64,000 nucleotides of DNA, taken from Strigamia acuminata (lineage: Eukaryota > Arthropoda > Chilopoda > Geophilomorpha > Linotaeniidae). Positions 51,659 through 62,565 of this stretch are shown in pieces. The position numbers were made by a program, and so were the translations under genes. Position 1 is the first letter of the stretch; each line of letters starts with the position of its first letter. Under the pieces are notes generated by a model. That model was not told the origin of the DNA, made no database searches, and worked only from the letters and a program-made list of their open reading frames with translations. The stretch is from the NCBI GenBank assembly GCA_949358305.1, contig OX442314.1, positions 55,003,369-55,067,368 of the forward strand, written 5' to 3'.

Positions 51659-52510
51659 GCACCTCAAGTTCTGAGAACACCAGATGTGGTTCCCAGTGTC
51701 AACCCACCGGTAGTTCAAGAGTTAGTTAATTGTTAATTTCTATCTTTTTAATTTCTCAAGTTGTGCATTTTTTGTTATTTGAGTTTTTGTATTTATTTTG
51801 CATGATTTTCTTATTCATTTAGTGACGAATTATTTATTTGGGCTTCCGGCAGAGCCCACCTACGACGAAGTGGAGCCCGACAACGACGACGAAGCGAAGC
51901 CCGACGACGAAGCGAAGCCAGACGACAAACCACAGCCCACCGTCGACGACAAAGCGGAGCCCACCGAAGCAGAGCCCCGACGGTCAACCTGTGTTAGATT
52001 GTTTCCGAAAGCATTGGAAGTTTTTTATCGTCTAAAGTAATCAAGTCCAAATTCTTTAATAGAAAAGAGAATGTCATAGCTATCAACAAACCAAAAGCTA
52101 CCGGTAGCAGCAGTGGGCTAGAACCAGAAGCTATCGCTAGTGGCAGTGGACTAGAACCAGAAGCTATCGCTAGCGGCAGTGGGCTACAACGAAAAACATG
52201 CCACAGTCGTCTTCGTCAAGTAGCCACACTGAATTCTAAAATAATAATATTTGTATATGTGAATCATTTAAATTGTTTGCCATTCCTTTACTTGTAGTGA
52301 TTCGAAAATCTCCACCTGTGGCACCTCAAGTTCTGAGAACACCAGATTCGGTTCTCAGTGTCAACCAGCAAGTCGTTCAAGAGTTAATTGTTAATTTCTA
52401 TCTTTTTTATTTCTCAAGTTGTGCATTTTTTGTTATTTGAATTTTTGTATTTATTTTGCATGATTTTCTTATTCATTTATTGACGAATTATTCATTATGG
52501 CTTCCGGTGG
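51659..52510 (+). repeat. Direct duplication of a 195-bp segment, 661 bp apart
   Basis: ACCTCAAGTTCTGAGAACAC and the following 175 bases occur at 51,659-51,858 and again at 52,320-52,512, about 90% alike. Each copy leads into a different short ORF. The first reads PAEPTYDEVEPDNDDEAKPD with acidic EAKPDDE repeats (to 52,040). The second is MASGGDDSQSPSRHGKDS (52,497-52,751). Functions unknown. The layout suggests tandem duplicated 5' regions of a small gene family or a retroelement. Confidence 0.7.
52088..52190 (+). repeat. 33-bp coding minisatellite, three copies
   Basis: The unit AGAACCAGAAGCTATCGCTA plus GTGGCAGTGGACT repeats in frame as LEPEAIASGSG. Confidence 0.75.
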
Positions 52511-53148
52511 AGACGATTCGCAATCGCCGTCACGACATGGTAAAGATTCCAAGAGAAATAAGAACAAATCCAATGATGTCACGCAAGCAACATGTGTGCC
52601 CATATCCCATGCCAAGATTGTTCGAGCCAGGCCATTCATAAATGAGGCGGAAAATTTACCAGACAAACTCGATATTTTATGTGACTTAGTTCCGATCATA
52701 GAACATGCCACTAGTTCTACTGGTGGAGTAGAAAAAACATTAAATCTATGAACAAGCAATTAAAAAAAAACTTAACCATTTTTTGTGGAAAATGGAATAA
52801 GCAAAAATTGGGTAAAACTTAAATTTTAACTCAAAAAGATAAAACCAAATTTATTAGTAAATTGGCTAATAATCATTCTGATGATACACGAATGCAAATT
52901 TCCATTGGTGGATTAACATATGGATTCAGGTGCGTGTCAATGTTTCAACCAAGGTTAGATTCCAATAAAAACAATTGCACCCCCATATTGATTGAAGTAC
53001 CCTCACTCCCGGCTGTAGTTGACACATTTCAAACAGATGCCTAACCCCTTTTGTGGACCAAATCTTCCCCTGCCTCGTCTCATTGGCCCATACCATTAGA
53101 GAGTTTATTATAACTTACTACTGTTTTTTCAACTGGATATTGAAACCT

Positions 53149-53480
53149 ACAGTGGTCCTCCTGAAGAGCTACATATTAAAACAGATGCAATTCCAATTTT
53201 TTATCGCCCACGTCAGGTGCCTTACCCGCGTAGACGGAGAGGACAAGGCCATCGATGATCTCATCGAGCAGGCCCTATTTGTGTCCATACGGCATTCTCA
53301 GTAGTGCTCAAGACTGATGGCACGTTGCGGTAATGTGGTGATTACAGAGCCACCGATAACAGGATCATTGTTCCCGACCCTTATCCACTTACTCATAGCA
53401 GATCTGCTTGCTGGCCTGGCTGATGTGAAGTGTTTCACCTTGCTTGACTTAACAGGTCAGTTCCTGCATTAAAACGTTAC
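53149..53480 (+). pseudogene. Ty3/gypsy RT fragment
   Basis: Frames with several stops and shifts read YRPRQVPYPRRRR, VVLKTDGTLR, CGDYRATDNRIIVPDPYPLT and LADVKCFTLLDLTGQFL. This is the region from RT motif 1 to the first catalytic Asp. Confidence 0.65.
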
Positions 53481-54107
53481 TGTGTAGATTTTTGTTGAAA
53501 CTCGTCCTGAATCATCATTTCACCAACACCATCGTTTTTCCCATACAAACACTGGACGTCCAAAGGATCACTTACACCACAAGACTAAAACAAAATGCAC
53601 AAGATGATGAAAACGTACGTTTGTAGTGCCAAATGACATAAGACGATTAACTAACAAAATCAGCAGTGAAATGGCCACTTTTACTGCTAAACTTCGCAAT
53701 TGAACAACCATCTTCTCAATTGTTGTGTTAAATAGACGAATTTCTCAAGATGAAATTAATTGTTGGCGTTCGTTAGTGCTGGCCTGCTGCATTCTATGCA
53801 CAAAAACAATCAAAACCTCTTGAATTAAAATAGCTCATCAGTCCAACTAGAGGAACTGATAATTCTTTTTCCACAAGTTTGATCGGGCAGAACTAAAGCT
53901 CGGTAATTATAAAATGACAGAAACTTTTAAAAGTGCAATTGTAATTGATATCCCACCATTTCTTCCACCCGAAACCATTGTTGAACAATGCAATTTGGAA
54001 AAAGGGAATCACAAAGTAGAAAAGAGTAATACCTACAGACTAACACAAACAATGGTAACCCAACTAAGTGTAGAGAAGGATTATGTTGAGCTTCATCCTA
54101 AATTCAA
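53481..54107. other. Undefined; possible Tc1 N-terminal debris
   Basis: At about 53,540-53,720 a stop-riddled frame (ACTGGACGTCCAAAG..., then NDIRRLTNKISSEMAT) may be the lost DNA-binding part of the Tc1 element that follows. The evidence is weak. Confidence 0.2.
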
Positions 54108-54164
54108 ATGTTTTCTTGTGAAAGTGTTAAAAATAATTTGACGTATTCAGTTATTTCATCACCA

Positions 54165-54836
54165 AGAACAGGACAATGGACGTCCAAAAAGCATAGGCAA
54201 GCAAGATTAAAATGGGCAAAACAACGTATACACTGGACATCTAATGACTGGAGTAAAGTCATATTCAGTGAGGAGTCCAGAATTTACCTTGGATGTCGAG
54301 ATGACAATGGAACATTTGTGTGGAGGCGCATTGATGAGAAGTTTAACAGTGATTGCCTCAAATCTTCTGTTAAATTCCCTCAATCTTTGATGGTTTGGAG
54401 CTGCATTTCTTCAAAAGGCACTGGACATTTGTACACCATTAATGGGACAGTCAATGCAGCTACATACATCGAAATTTTGGACTATTTTTTGCTGCCAACA
54501 ATCGAGGATCACTTTGGTGATGAGGAGGTGACTTATCAGGACCACAATGCTCCCTGCCACAGAGCCAAGAAAGTGAAACAATGCCTTCAAGAAAAGCATT
54601 TTAAAACAATGCAATGGCCCGCTAACAGTCCAGACATGAACCCAATTGAAAACGCATGGTGGAAGCTTAAAAAACTTGGTGGTGATAAGCATCCAACAAC
54701 AAAGGAAGAGCTGAGAGATGCTATTCGCACAAATTGGGCAGAAATTGACATTTTACATTGTCAGAAACTCATACAATCAATGCCAGACAGGATTAAGGCA
54801 CTTATCAAGGCAAAGGATGGTCCTACGAAGTATTGA
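54165..54836 (+). pseudogene. Tc1 transposase, 5'-truncated, catalytic residues altered
   Basis: The frame is open from 54,108, and homology starts near SKKHRQARLKWAKQRIHW. It runs through VIFSEESRIYLG, VWRR, MVWSCISSKG, YQDHNAPCHRAKK and NSPDMNPIENAWWKLKK to the stop after GPTKY. The normal FSDES Asp is Glu, and the residue directly before NAP, normally the second catalytic Asp, is His; the final Glu in NPIEN is present. The DNA-binding N-terminus and 5' inverted repeat are missing, so the element should be inactive. Confidence 0.85.
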
Positions 54837-55073
54837 TTTGTGGATTTTTTTATTAGATTCCAAACTTATTTCTCCAGAATTGTATGATTCCTAATTTATT
54901 TCCGTGTTCATTTTGTAACGAATTTTTAATTAATCACCAGTTAAAGTTCTACTGGTATTTTTTAGCTGAAAAAGTAGGTAAAACAATGCTCTTTAAAGCG
55001 AATTTCTTTTTATTTAAATAAAGTATATTCATTATTGTGCTACAGCACTTTTTTTGTTGCATTTTCTGTGTAA

Positions 55074-55110
55074 GGTGATCATGATTCCAAACTTTTTGCC
55101 AGGGGTTGTA
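55074..55110 (+). repeat. 3' terminal inverted repeat of the Tc1 element
   Basis: Read on the minus strand it starts TACAACCCCTGGCAAAAAGT then TTGGAATCATGATCAC, a typical Tc1 end. No partner was found upstream. Confidence 0.75.
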
Positions 55111-55139
55111 CATCAGGTCTATATTGAGTTGGTTGCATT

Positions 55140-55650
55140 CAGAGGTTGTAATGTGCCGAAGGCCGTTGCTAAAGCTGGCACGACGCGCCAAAGCAAAGAC
55201 GAAGAGCGGATCCGAGAATTAGAGAACGCAACGAGCATTCGGTCGTGGACATCGCGAAATTCCGTCTTATGCAGCACGAAGCTGAGGCAGAGTTAAGGAG
55301 ACTAGCGCTCCCGGCACCCCAAGTCATCGTTGAGGATATGGCCGATGTGGCAGTGACATCAAACTTGCCGGCCATTGCTGCTTCTCCAGTTTGCGAGGTA
55401 GAATCTTTGGCGTTGCTCCCTGTTAGCCGTGCTTCACCTGATGCCTGGGATGGGTCGTTTGGTTGTGGATTGTCTAGACTTCCGGCGGAACCCGAACAGG
55501 ACTTTATACTTTGTTGCCGTGGCGAGCACCTGCGGCAGCGAGCATCACTCTCAGGTGCGGTAGCCTTAATCCCTCACGCGGCTATTAAGAGCCTTACGGA
55601 TTCTTCCTGCCGGATGAGCTCCCGAAGTACGTATTTCTCTGCGTGATGTC
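55140..55650 (+). pseudogene. GC-rich coding-like stretch, unrecognised
   Basis: Two overlapping frames read as one protein with a shift near 55,250. The first is KAGTTRQSKDEERIRELEN; the second is HEAEAELRRLALPAPQVIVE followed by ESLALLPVSRASPDAWDGS. The coiled-coil-like start and composition would suit a retroelement gag, but there is no motif to confirm it. Confidence 0.3.
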
Positions 55651-56655
55651 TCACTCGTCACTGCTCCGCCAGTTTAGCGTCCGGGTATACCCTCCGGACC
55701 GCGGTGTGACATGTGATTTTTAAAACGCCAGTCTCAAGTCCGACACCCAAAGACCACCAAAAGAACAACGGAAATTAACTCATCCCGGCACTTCGCGACC
55801 AATTACCGGTCACAGTGTGGGCACGTGAAGGCTTCGACAAAGTTTTTCCATTTGTTACTCTGGATTGGTGTAGACAAACAAGACACACTCCACGCACCTT
55901 CCTATAGGCCGATTCGAGCTTGTGGAGACGCTTTTTCTAACTCCATGGAGATCCGACGATTAAAGGTTTATGCGAGTGTGTTCTTCTGACTGACAAGCAA
56001 GTGGAGATGAATGAGGACTTAACAGTGGACACTCACAAGTTTCCGGCCGGTCACCGAATCCGCAGTTCAACAATTGGTCTTCCGATAAGTTAAAGGATTT
56101 ATGGACTAGTTGCAAGACTTTTCACGAGAATCAACCGGTGAGTTGGGATTTTTGTTTAAATGAATTTTTATTGAGTTTTTAAGTTTGTTTTTGCAGGTCG
56201 GATTATCAATTTCATTCCATGTGTAATAATGAGGAGCGAGAAGCATTACCGCGCTTCAGTTATTGACTATATGCCCGATCATAGACTCAAAGTTATATTA
56301 GTCGATTTCGATATAATCGCTAAAGTTTTTGAACAGGGGCAATTTAAAAATTGATTTTAAATGTGACTGACAGTTTTTGCACCTTTTTTCCCGATTACGA
56401 CATTTCCCACCAATTTTGGACATTTATAAACTGAAAGTGGCTTTTTATATGCATTTTTTATTAGTCTTTTCGATAATTCATCGATTAAGACGAGTGTTTA
56501 GTTTATACTTTGTGTTTTGTGCTTCAAGTGATTTGTGCTATGCATTTATTTTCACCGATCTGTGGTATATAAATCAAGATTTTCTTTTCAGGTTATGATT
56601 TCGCAAGTGTTAGAGTGTAATGCTTTATTGACTTAGTATTAATTTAAATCCGCTA
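55651..56655. other. No gene seen
   Basis: Moderately GC-rich up to 56,100, then AT-rich. Splice-like signals near 56,140 (CCGGTGAGTTGG) and 56,197 (TTTGTTTTTGCAG) could bound a UTR intron but nothing confirms it. Confidence 0.3.
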
Positions 56656-57135
56656 ATGTTACGAGAATTAGTTTGTAATTTAATGATCGATTCTGTGATT
56701 TATTTTCCCAATCATTTGTTTCACAAACTGGACACGGCAGTGACGGCGGTTAACGTAATAGCAATCACTTCGATAGAGAAGGCCATACGGCAGTTATTAC
56801 GGCGTCGATTGAGACCAAGACGAAAGACGTGTAGGTCATCAAAACTGCCGCGACAGCGCACAAGGCAGAACGTGCAGGCGCAGACAGCTGCGAGGAGGAT
56901 GCAGGCAGTGCCGCCTAAGAAGCTGTCAATGGCGGGAGCTGATGCCGCTCCCCAACCGCAGCAACACGCTCCGTAACAAGACGTTGACTTGGACCCCAAT
57001 GAGACGGTGGCCCAGGATAACAAGACCCCAATGGAGGTCACTCAACAAATTGTCGAGCTGGTCGTTACCGCCCCTGTTCACACCGGGACTAGTCGGATGA
57101 AGCAGAGGCAGGATTCCAGTCCTGTCACGCCCTGA
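56656..57135 (+). pseudogene. Basic coding-like ORF, unrecognised
   Basis: A frame with RRLRPRRKTCRSSKLPRQRT and AQTAARRMQAVPPKK ends at 56,974, where a single stop is followed in the same frame by QDVDLDPNETVAQDNKTPME to a stop at about 57,135. Proline, glutamine and arginine-rich, gag-like in style. It ends about 70 bases before copy 3 of the unclassified repeat; a similar arrangement (coding debris, then repeat) is seen at 25 kb. Confidence 0.3.
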
Positions 57136-57206
57136 ACATAATTTAAAAAAAAATCTTTTTTAGAAAGCTGAAATGACCCTTAGTAAACCCAAGTAAAGAA
57201 GAAAGG

Positions 57207-58448
57207 CAATATCGGATAAACAATTACCAGAAAAGGAAGACTGGCCAGGACTTTTCATCTGAAGATGGCAATTATGTGTACCACAGAACAAGTTTCTCAT
57301 CGATACAACAATAGACGACGGCTCATATGGAAGATTAATTACCGGTAAACTCAGCAGAAAGAAAAAAACAAATCAAATTTTCAAACTGCGAATATATAAA
57401 TATACCCACATCTAACATTTATCGCGTTAAATAATATTCCTGTTGATGAGGAAAGGAATGTGAATGAATAAGAATGTAAAAAACATTCATTCTTACACCG
57501 CAACTTAATTAATTGATGTTTACGGTAATTAATTAATTGCTAAGTGTTTGGATATGGACACCATGTTAAAATTGCTTCATGCTGCATTCATAGAATGGAA
57601 TACAGTCTTACAACAGCAATATCATGGATTTGGTAAACGCTACATCCACAAACGGGAATGCAGGCTAACAATACCAAAGAATAAAATTAAATTTCAAAAC
57701 ACTCGACCAGAGCTCTCATTCAGCACCACTGGAATAACTGACCAGTGGCCCAGGGGCAACCACGAGGAGGTAGAGAGTTGGATTTCCTGCCCCCAATTCA
57801 CACAATAAAATATCTTCAATGAAACGAATCAAATTACGTCCACGGCTCTATTCTGAATATAGAAAGAAACAATAAAAAAAATCAAAATTGTGTCCACATC
57901 CGTGATTGTGCACCTACCAATGTGAAACGCTTGAAATTAAATAAATTCGAATAAATTAATTTGAATAAATACCCATTGACGACGATAAAGATTCTCGTTG
58001 AATTTCATCCAACAATCAAACCAGGCGATATCAACTCCGCACCAATTTAGAAAAGGTTGCGAAATCAATCCCGCACCACCAAGCAGAACTTGGAAACAAG
58101 ATCATCTAGAATAAAAATACTCGCAATGTAACTGAAGAAAAATAGAACAAATTGATGAGAAAACCAATCGAGAATGCGACGTAAACCAACGTACCACTTG
58201 ACTCCTTCGTGATAATTGTGCGACAGGGTTCACATTTCGAGAAACACGGCTCCATTCTAAATACAGAAACAATCCCATGACTAACCGTCTAATCGTCTGG
58301 ATTTATTCTTTTCGATGGATTGTGTATAATTATTAATTAATTACTGCAAAAATTAAATTATTTACCTAAATAAATTGAAAAAGCATTCATTTAAATCGGA
58401 AACCATTCAAATCCTATCATTTCGTCGGAATTTCTTCAGTCATCATGA
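57207..58448 (+). repeat. Unclassified dispersed repeat, copy 3 of 3
   Basis: Shares its upstream part (CAATATCGGATAAA..., ATGTGTACCAC(A/T)GAACAAG) with copy 2 and its 3' tail with copy 1. The internal ORF (57,554-57,808) is open for 84 codons: MDTMLKLLHAAFIEWNTVLQ to SCPQFTQ. A TTACGGTAATTAATTAATTG variant interrupts the leader. Confidence 0.7.
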
Positions 58449-59149
58449 TTGTTATCGATAACGTTCAACACGAAATACGTCGAGTTACATTGATAGAAAT
58501 GAAAATTTTTCGTTTATCTGCCTTTAAACTGAGTGGATGCCTCGTTTTCTTTTAGATAATAGCAGTTTCAATCCATTTTTAATACAATGTGCGAGCAAAT
58601 ATGATATATGCGCTGGTTAGCGGCGGCAACGACTCTACAGAAACTGGCCAAAAAATGCATCGTTTAATATGTATTGTGCCTTCCAGAATGCAATGCGTCC
58701 TGTGGTCATTTGTTGATATCTATCTCTAAGCCAATTGGAATTAATAAAGAAACTTCTAAGTCGAACCACACTGTATTTAAAAAATAAATGACTAAATAAA
58801 CTTTTTAGAGACATGTGTCTAAAATATTTTATATTTTCAACGGATACAACAAATAGTTTGAATTAAACATTTTTGAACAGATTTTCTTGAGTGATTACGC
58901 TTTTTAATTTGTTCAATAATTTACGAATTCGCCAGAGGTCAAGTGGGATGAAAGATAACTGTCCAAGTTGACTTCAAACCAATGTTGAAGTCAACAACTT
59001 TCTCGGCGTAGAATTGGAACTGGACGAGTCTTTACACAATTACACGATTAAATCCAGATTCGACGTTGCCATCGTGTTTTGCATGTTTGGAACGAAATAA
59101 CGACGTTAAGAGGAGTTGTTTTGACAAGAAAAAAGATTCAGAGTTTAAA
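58449..59149. other. No gene seen
   Basis: AT-rich intergenic DNA without coherent frames or recognised repeats. Confidence 0.35.
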
Positions 59150-59819
59150 TACAGTGTAGGCTGCGTAGCCCGGACATAGTACCGACAGGACAGCTGTGTG
59201 GTCCGGACAAGTTTGCCGGGGCCCGGCCCCAACCAATAAGGAGCAATGCTAAATTTGCTCTGTGGTCCGGACAGCTCCCCCTTCCGGAATCCAGACTAAG
59301 CGATGCGTCCCGTATAAGGAAAAATCGCTGTGTAGTCCGGACAAAAACCAAAAATGCCGATTTTCTAATGAAACAAATTAGAAAAAAAAATTAAAAACAC
59401 AAAAATTTAAATAAAAATTTAAATTATTGCATGTTTACAAAGGTTGGAAAAGGTTGGAAAAGGTACTATTGCGCCATGTGCACGTGTTCACGAACGTAGA
59501 CATGACGTAACATATGTGCACATGGCGCAACAATACCTTTAACGCAAATTTCCTTTTCCAACCCTTGTGAACCTGCAATAAATTAAAATTTTATTTAAAT
59601 TTTAGTGCTTTTAATTTTTTTTCTAATTTTTTTCATCAGAAAATCGGCATTTTTGAATTGTTTTAATGTAGCAGAAATTGATTTTCTTTAACTCTCTAGT
59701 CCGGACATATGGCATTTGTCCAGACCAGAGAGTGTACATGCCGTACAGAATGGACATTGTCCGGACCGGACAAGTTTCTGGGTCCCGTCCTATGTCCGGG
59801 CTACGCAGCCGACACTGTA
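59150..59819. mobile_element. Complete TCCGGAC foldback element, TA-flanked
   Basis: Ends ACAGTGTAGGCTGCGTAGCC and GGCTACGCAGCCGACACTGT are inverted, with TA at both borders. Inverted pairing recurs inward: AAAATGCCGATTTTCTAATG at 59,351 against TCAGAAAATCGGCATTTTTG at 59,636, and GCGCCATGTGCAC at 59,471 against GTGCACATGGCGC at 59,517. TCCGGAC occurs at least six times in the outer arms. Related fragments lie at 2,138 and 38,987. Confidence 0.85.
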
Positions 59820-59831
59820 CTCTATAATTAC

Positions 59832-60149
59832 TCAAAGCATAAGCCGAAAAAATGGTGACCCACTCAACTTGGTCCATTTTGCATTTTTCAGATAATACGC
59901 CCACAACGCTTCCTTCCGATCCAATGCCATTACAAACATGAAATCGCAATTGAGAATCAAAACTAAACAATTCTGCAGACCATCGATCTTATAGTCGAGC
60001 CACAATCCGCGATCCACATCCAAAACCACGCTTTTCCAGAACCCAAAAGCGATATTCCGGAAGTGGAAACTGCTGCCTTTTTTCGGCCGAAGGTTCGCCT
60101 CGCAACGCTCGGACCAGTTGTCCTGAGTCATGCAGTCGTACCTGCTTCT
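59832..60149 (-). CDS. Orphan exon of an unknown gene
   Basis: Reading minus, a good acceptor (CTCTTTTTGACAAATAGTGCAG) opens a 105-codon frame: SRYDCMTQDNWSERCEANLR, then SFHFRNIAFGFWKSVVLDVD and LDRKEALWAYYLKNAKW. The stop lies 13 bases from the foldback border. Codon usage and composition look coding. I recognise no family. No preceding exon is seen, so this is either a 3' terminal exon or a fragment truncated by the foldback. Confidence 0.4.
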   Translation of the reverse strand, partial: RSRYDCMTQDNWSERCEANLRPKKGSSFHFRNIAFGFWKSVVLDVDRGLWLDYKIDGLQNCLVLILNCDFMFVMALDRKEALWAYYLKNAKWTKLSGSPFFRLML

Positions 60150-60408
60150 CTGCACTATTTGTCAAAAAGAGCGACAAAAATAATTGACATTGCATTCAAA
60201 AGTAGTGAATAAACAAATTAGGAAAAAAATTTTTTTTGCGATTTTTAAATCTATTATTTTTTTATTGCTTGTTGTGATGTTAAATGAAAATACATGAAAT
60301 TTCAGAATAAAAATCCCAAAAGTTGTATGAGAAAAAAAATTAAAAACACTTTTAGAGATCAAAATTTAAGAGTTGTGAACATGACGACCAAAATTTTAAT
60401 TTGTATGC

Positions 60409-61272
60409 TTACAAGTTAGTTGAATGGTTTTTCAAGCCATGTCTTTTTAGTTGCCCAGTTTGAACACAAGAATAAGTACACAAATGACACTTGAATGGTT
60501 TTTCCAAAGTGTGTGTTAACAAATGTTTTTTTAAATACCTACTTTGAACACAAGAATAAGCACACAAATGGCACTTGAATGATTTTTCGCCAGTGTGGGT
60601 TGCAATGTGGCTTCTTAGATGTCCACTATGAGTGCAGGAAAAAGAACACAAATGGCACTTGAAAGGTTTTTCCCCAGTATGTATTAACAAATGAGTTTTT
60701 AAATTCCAACTTGAAGCGCAAAAATAAGCACATAAATGACACTCGAATGGTTTTTCCCCCGTATGAGGTTAATAGATGTCTTTTTAGATTTCCACTTTGA
60801 ACACAAGAATAAGCACACAAATGGCACTTGAAGGGCTTTCCACCCATATGATTTGCAATATGTTTTTTTAATGCCCCACTCTGAACACAAGAATAAGCAC
60901 ACAAACGACACTTGTATAGCTTTTCCCCCGGATGGATTAAGAAATGTTTTTTAAATCCACAAGTCGAACAGAAGAATATGCACACAAATGACAATTGAGT
61001 GGTTTTTTCCCCATATGAGTTAATAAATGTCTTTTTAAATCCCCACTTTGAATGCAGGAATAATCACACAAATGACACTTGAAGGGCTTTTCACCGGTGT
61101 GTTTAAGCATGTGTCGTTTCAATTGCAAATAATATGAGCACGAATAATCACACAGATTGCAACACAAATCCGACTCCACCGCGTCAATTACCGGTGATTG
61201 CAAACCGGAAGATCCGCCCGAACTTAACAGCAGTTCAATGTCCACTTGCTGCTGCTTCAATTTGCCAATTTT
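60409..61272 (-). pseudogene. C2H2 zinc-finger gene with a PABPN1-derived N-terminal segment
   Basis: Reading minus from an acceptor (GTTTTAACAG) at about 61,272, the exon begins KIGKLKQQQVDIELLLSSGG then SPVIDAVESD, copied from the PABPN1-like genes. It runs straight into zinc fingers, each CxxC-x12-HxxxH with TGEKPF-type linkers. I count nine fingers (for example CNLCDYSCSYYLQLKRHMLK; KCHLCAYSCVQSRYLKKHLL). Two single-base shifts, near 60,970 in an A-run and near 60,765, break the frame. Either it is a recent pseudogene or the shifts are sequencing errors. A related fragment is at 23,455. Confidence 0.7.
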
Positions 61273-61379
61273 CTGTTAAAACATTAAAATTAATGAAATT
61301 AAAATTTTTAAAAAACAACAAACATTAACTTTACTGCTAAAAATAAATAAAAAATAAAAGCAAAAATTTTCAGAGACAA

Positions 61380-61500
61380 CAATATTTGAACCTACATGGA
61401 AAGATTCCTGGTCCATTGCCTTAACCACTGGACCAACACTACACACTATTCTTGCCTTCATGCAGTCAGTCATGTTGGTGAACCAAGCTGTGATGTCATA
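61380..61500 (-). mobile_element. tRNA-derived SINE-like element
   Basis: Reading minus, an A box TGGTCCAGTGGTTAAGG (61,435-61,419) and a B box GGTTCAAATATT (61,392-61,381) lie 43 bases apart, as in a tRNA-type RNA polymerase III promoter. The acceptor stem does not pair convincingly, so this is a tRNA-like SINE head or tRNA pseudogene, not a working tRNA. Confidence 0.55.
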
Positions 61501-62451
61501 TGTCATGAGATATCAAATTACCTGGGTTACAGAGTAAGGTTTGAACAGGCTAATCACCAAGTGTAGTGCTACACTTGACCTTTTTACTCAAAAAAGTGAA
61601 AAAAGGATGATTCTACACACAGTAAAGAATCCTGTGTGTTTTGACTGTTTGTAACAATGTGAAAGAGCGTTGCATTTAAATAATGAAAGTATTGACTATT
61701 TAGATAAAAACAATACTTTATTTTGACAAAAATTAAACAATTGTGAGGGACACACTCCTGCCCTCTCCTTGTAAGAGACTAAAAGAGTCGTATCTCTTTA
61801 TTGCAGACGAGCGTCGTGTCTTTAGAATTTTATTTTGCGTTATCGATTTTAAGTATCTTTATTCAATATTTGCATTTTGTTTTGATTTGATTTTATAATA
61901 TTTGGTATTACTAACCTTTATTGTATATTTGGATGATAATTAAATGTGTTAGATTTTATTTGTTATTTAGTTTGGCCTCAGCCCCCAACTTTGGAATGCG
62001 GCTTGGGCAATCAAGGACGACTACTCCATGGAGTAGTCGTCCTTGGGGCAATGAAGTGACGAGTGTTTGCTCCAATGGGAGCTTGCTTGCATATATGTTT
62101 TTAGAGGGCAATAAAAACTCACCCCAGTGTATATTTCATCTTCAAGCTGAGCAGTCGTATTTTCTCAACACTCCATCATTTTAACATTTACATTTCAGCA
62201 TACCCTTAGAAAAGCAATTTTAATCGCAGATTTTAAACAGTTTTTTTTACATGCTCTAATTTTTATTCTTTCAGAACATGGACCCAACATTGCTTAATAG
62301 TAAAACAAGAAAAGTGGGAGAAAACCTTCGACCAACGATTGCAGCAACGGCTCACTGAAGCAAAATTCAACTATGAGAGAACAGGAGCAAACATCTTAAA
62401 GAAGCCCCGAAAAACGAAGACAATTTAAAAGAAAACTGGCTTTATGTTAAA
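61501..62451. other. Intergenic; holds a 34-bp perfect palindrome
   Basis: CAAGGACGACTACTCCA and its exact reverse complement meet without a loop at 62,012-62,045. Elsewhere AT-rich. A short frame after TTTCAG at 62,276 (MDPTLLNSKTRKVGENLRPT) ends quickly and is not supported as a gene. Confidence 0.5.
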
Positions 62452-62565
62452 GAGCTCTCATTCAGCACCACTGGAATGACTGACCAGTGACAACCACAAA
62501 GAGGTAGACCGTTGGATTTCCTGCCACCAATTGACTAAATAAAATATCTCCATAAAATCTGGACC
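62452..62565 (+). repeat. Fragment of the unclassified dispersed repeat
   Basis: GAGCTCTCATTCAGCACCAC through GGATTTCCTGCCACCAATTG matches the centre of the three larger copies. Both flanks are unrelated. Confidence 0.7.

Noticed and set aside
53914-54141. Separate 75-codon gene upstream of the Tc1 ORF
   Set aside because: Overlaps the start of the open Tc1 frame, no recognisable motif, flanked by debris; insufficient support.
61380-61440. Functional tRNA gene
   Set aside because: A and B boxes are present, but the acceptor and anticodon stems do not fold convincingly; SINE or pseudogene fits better.
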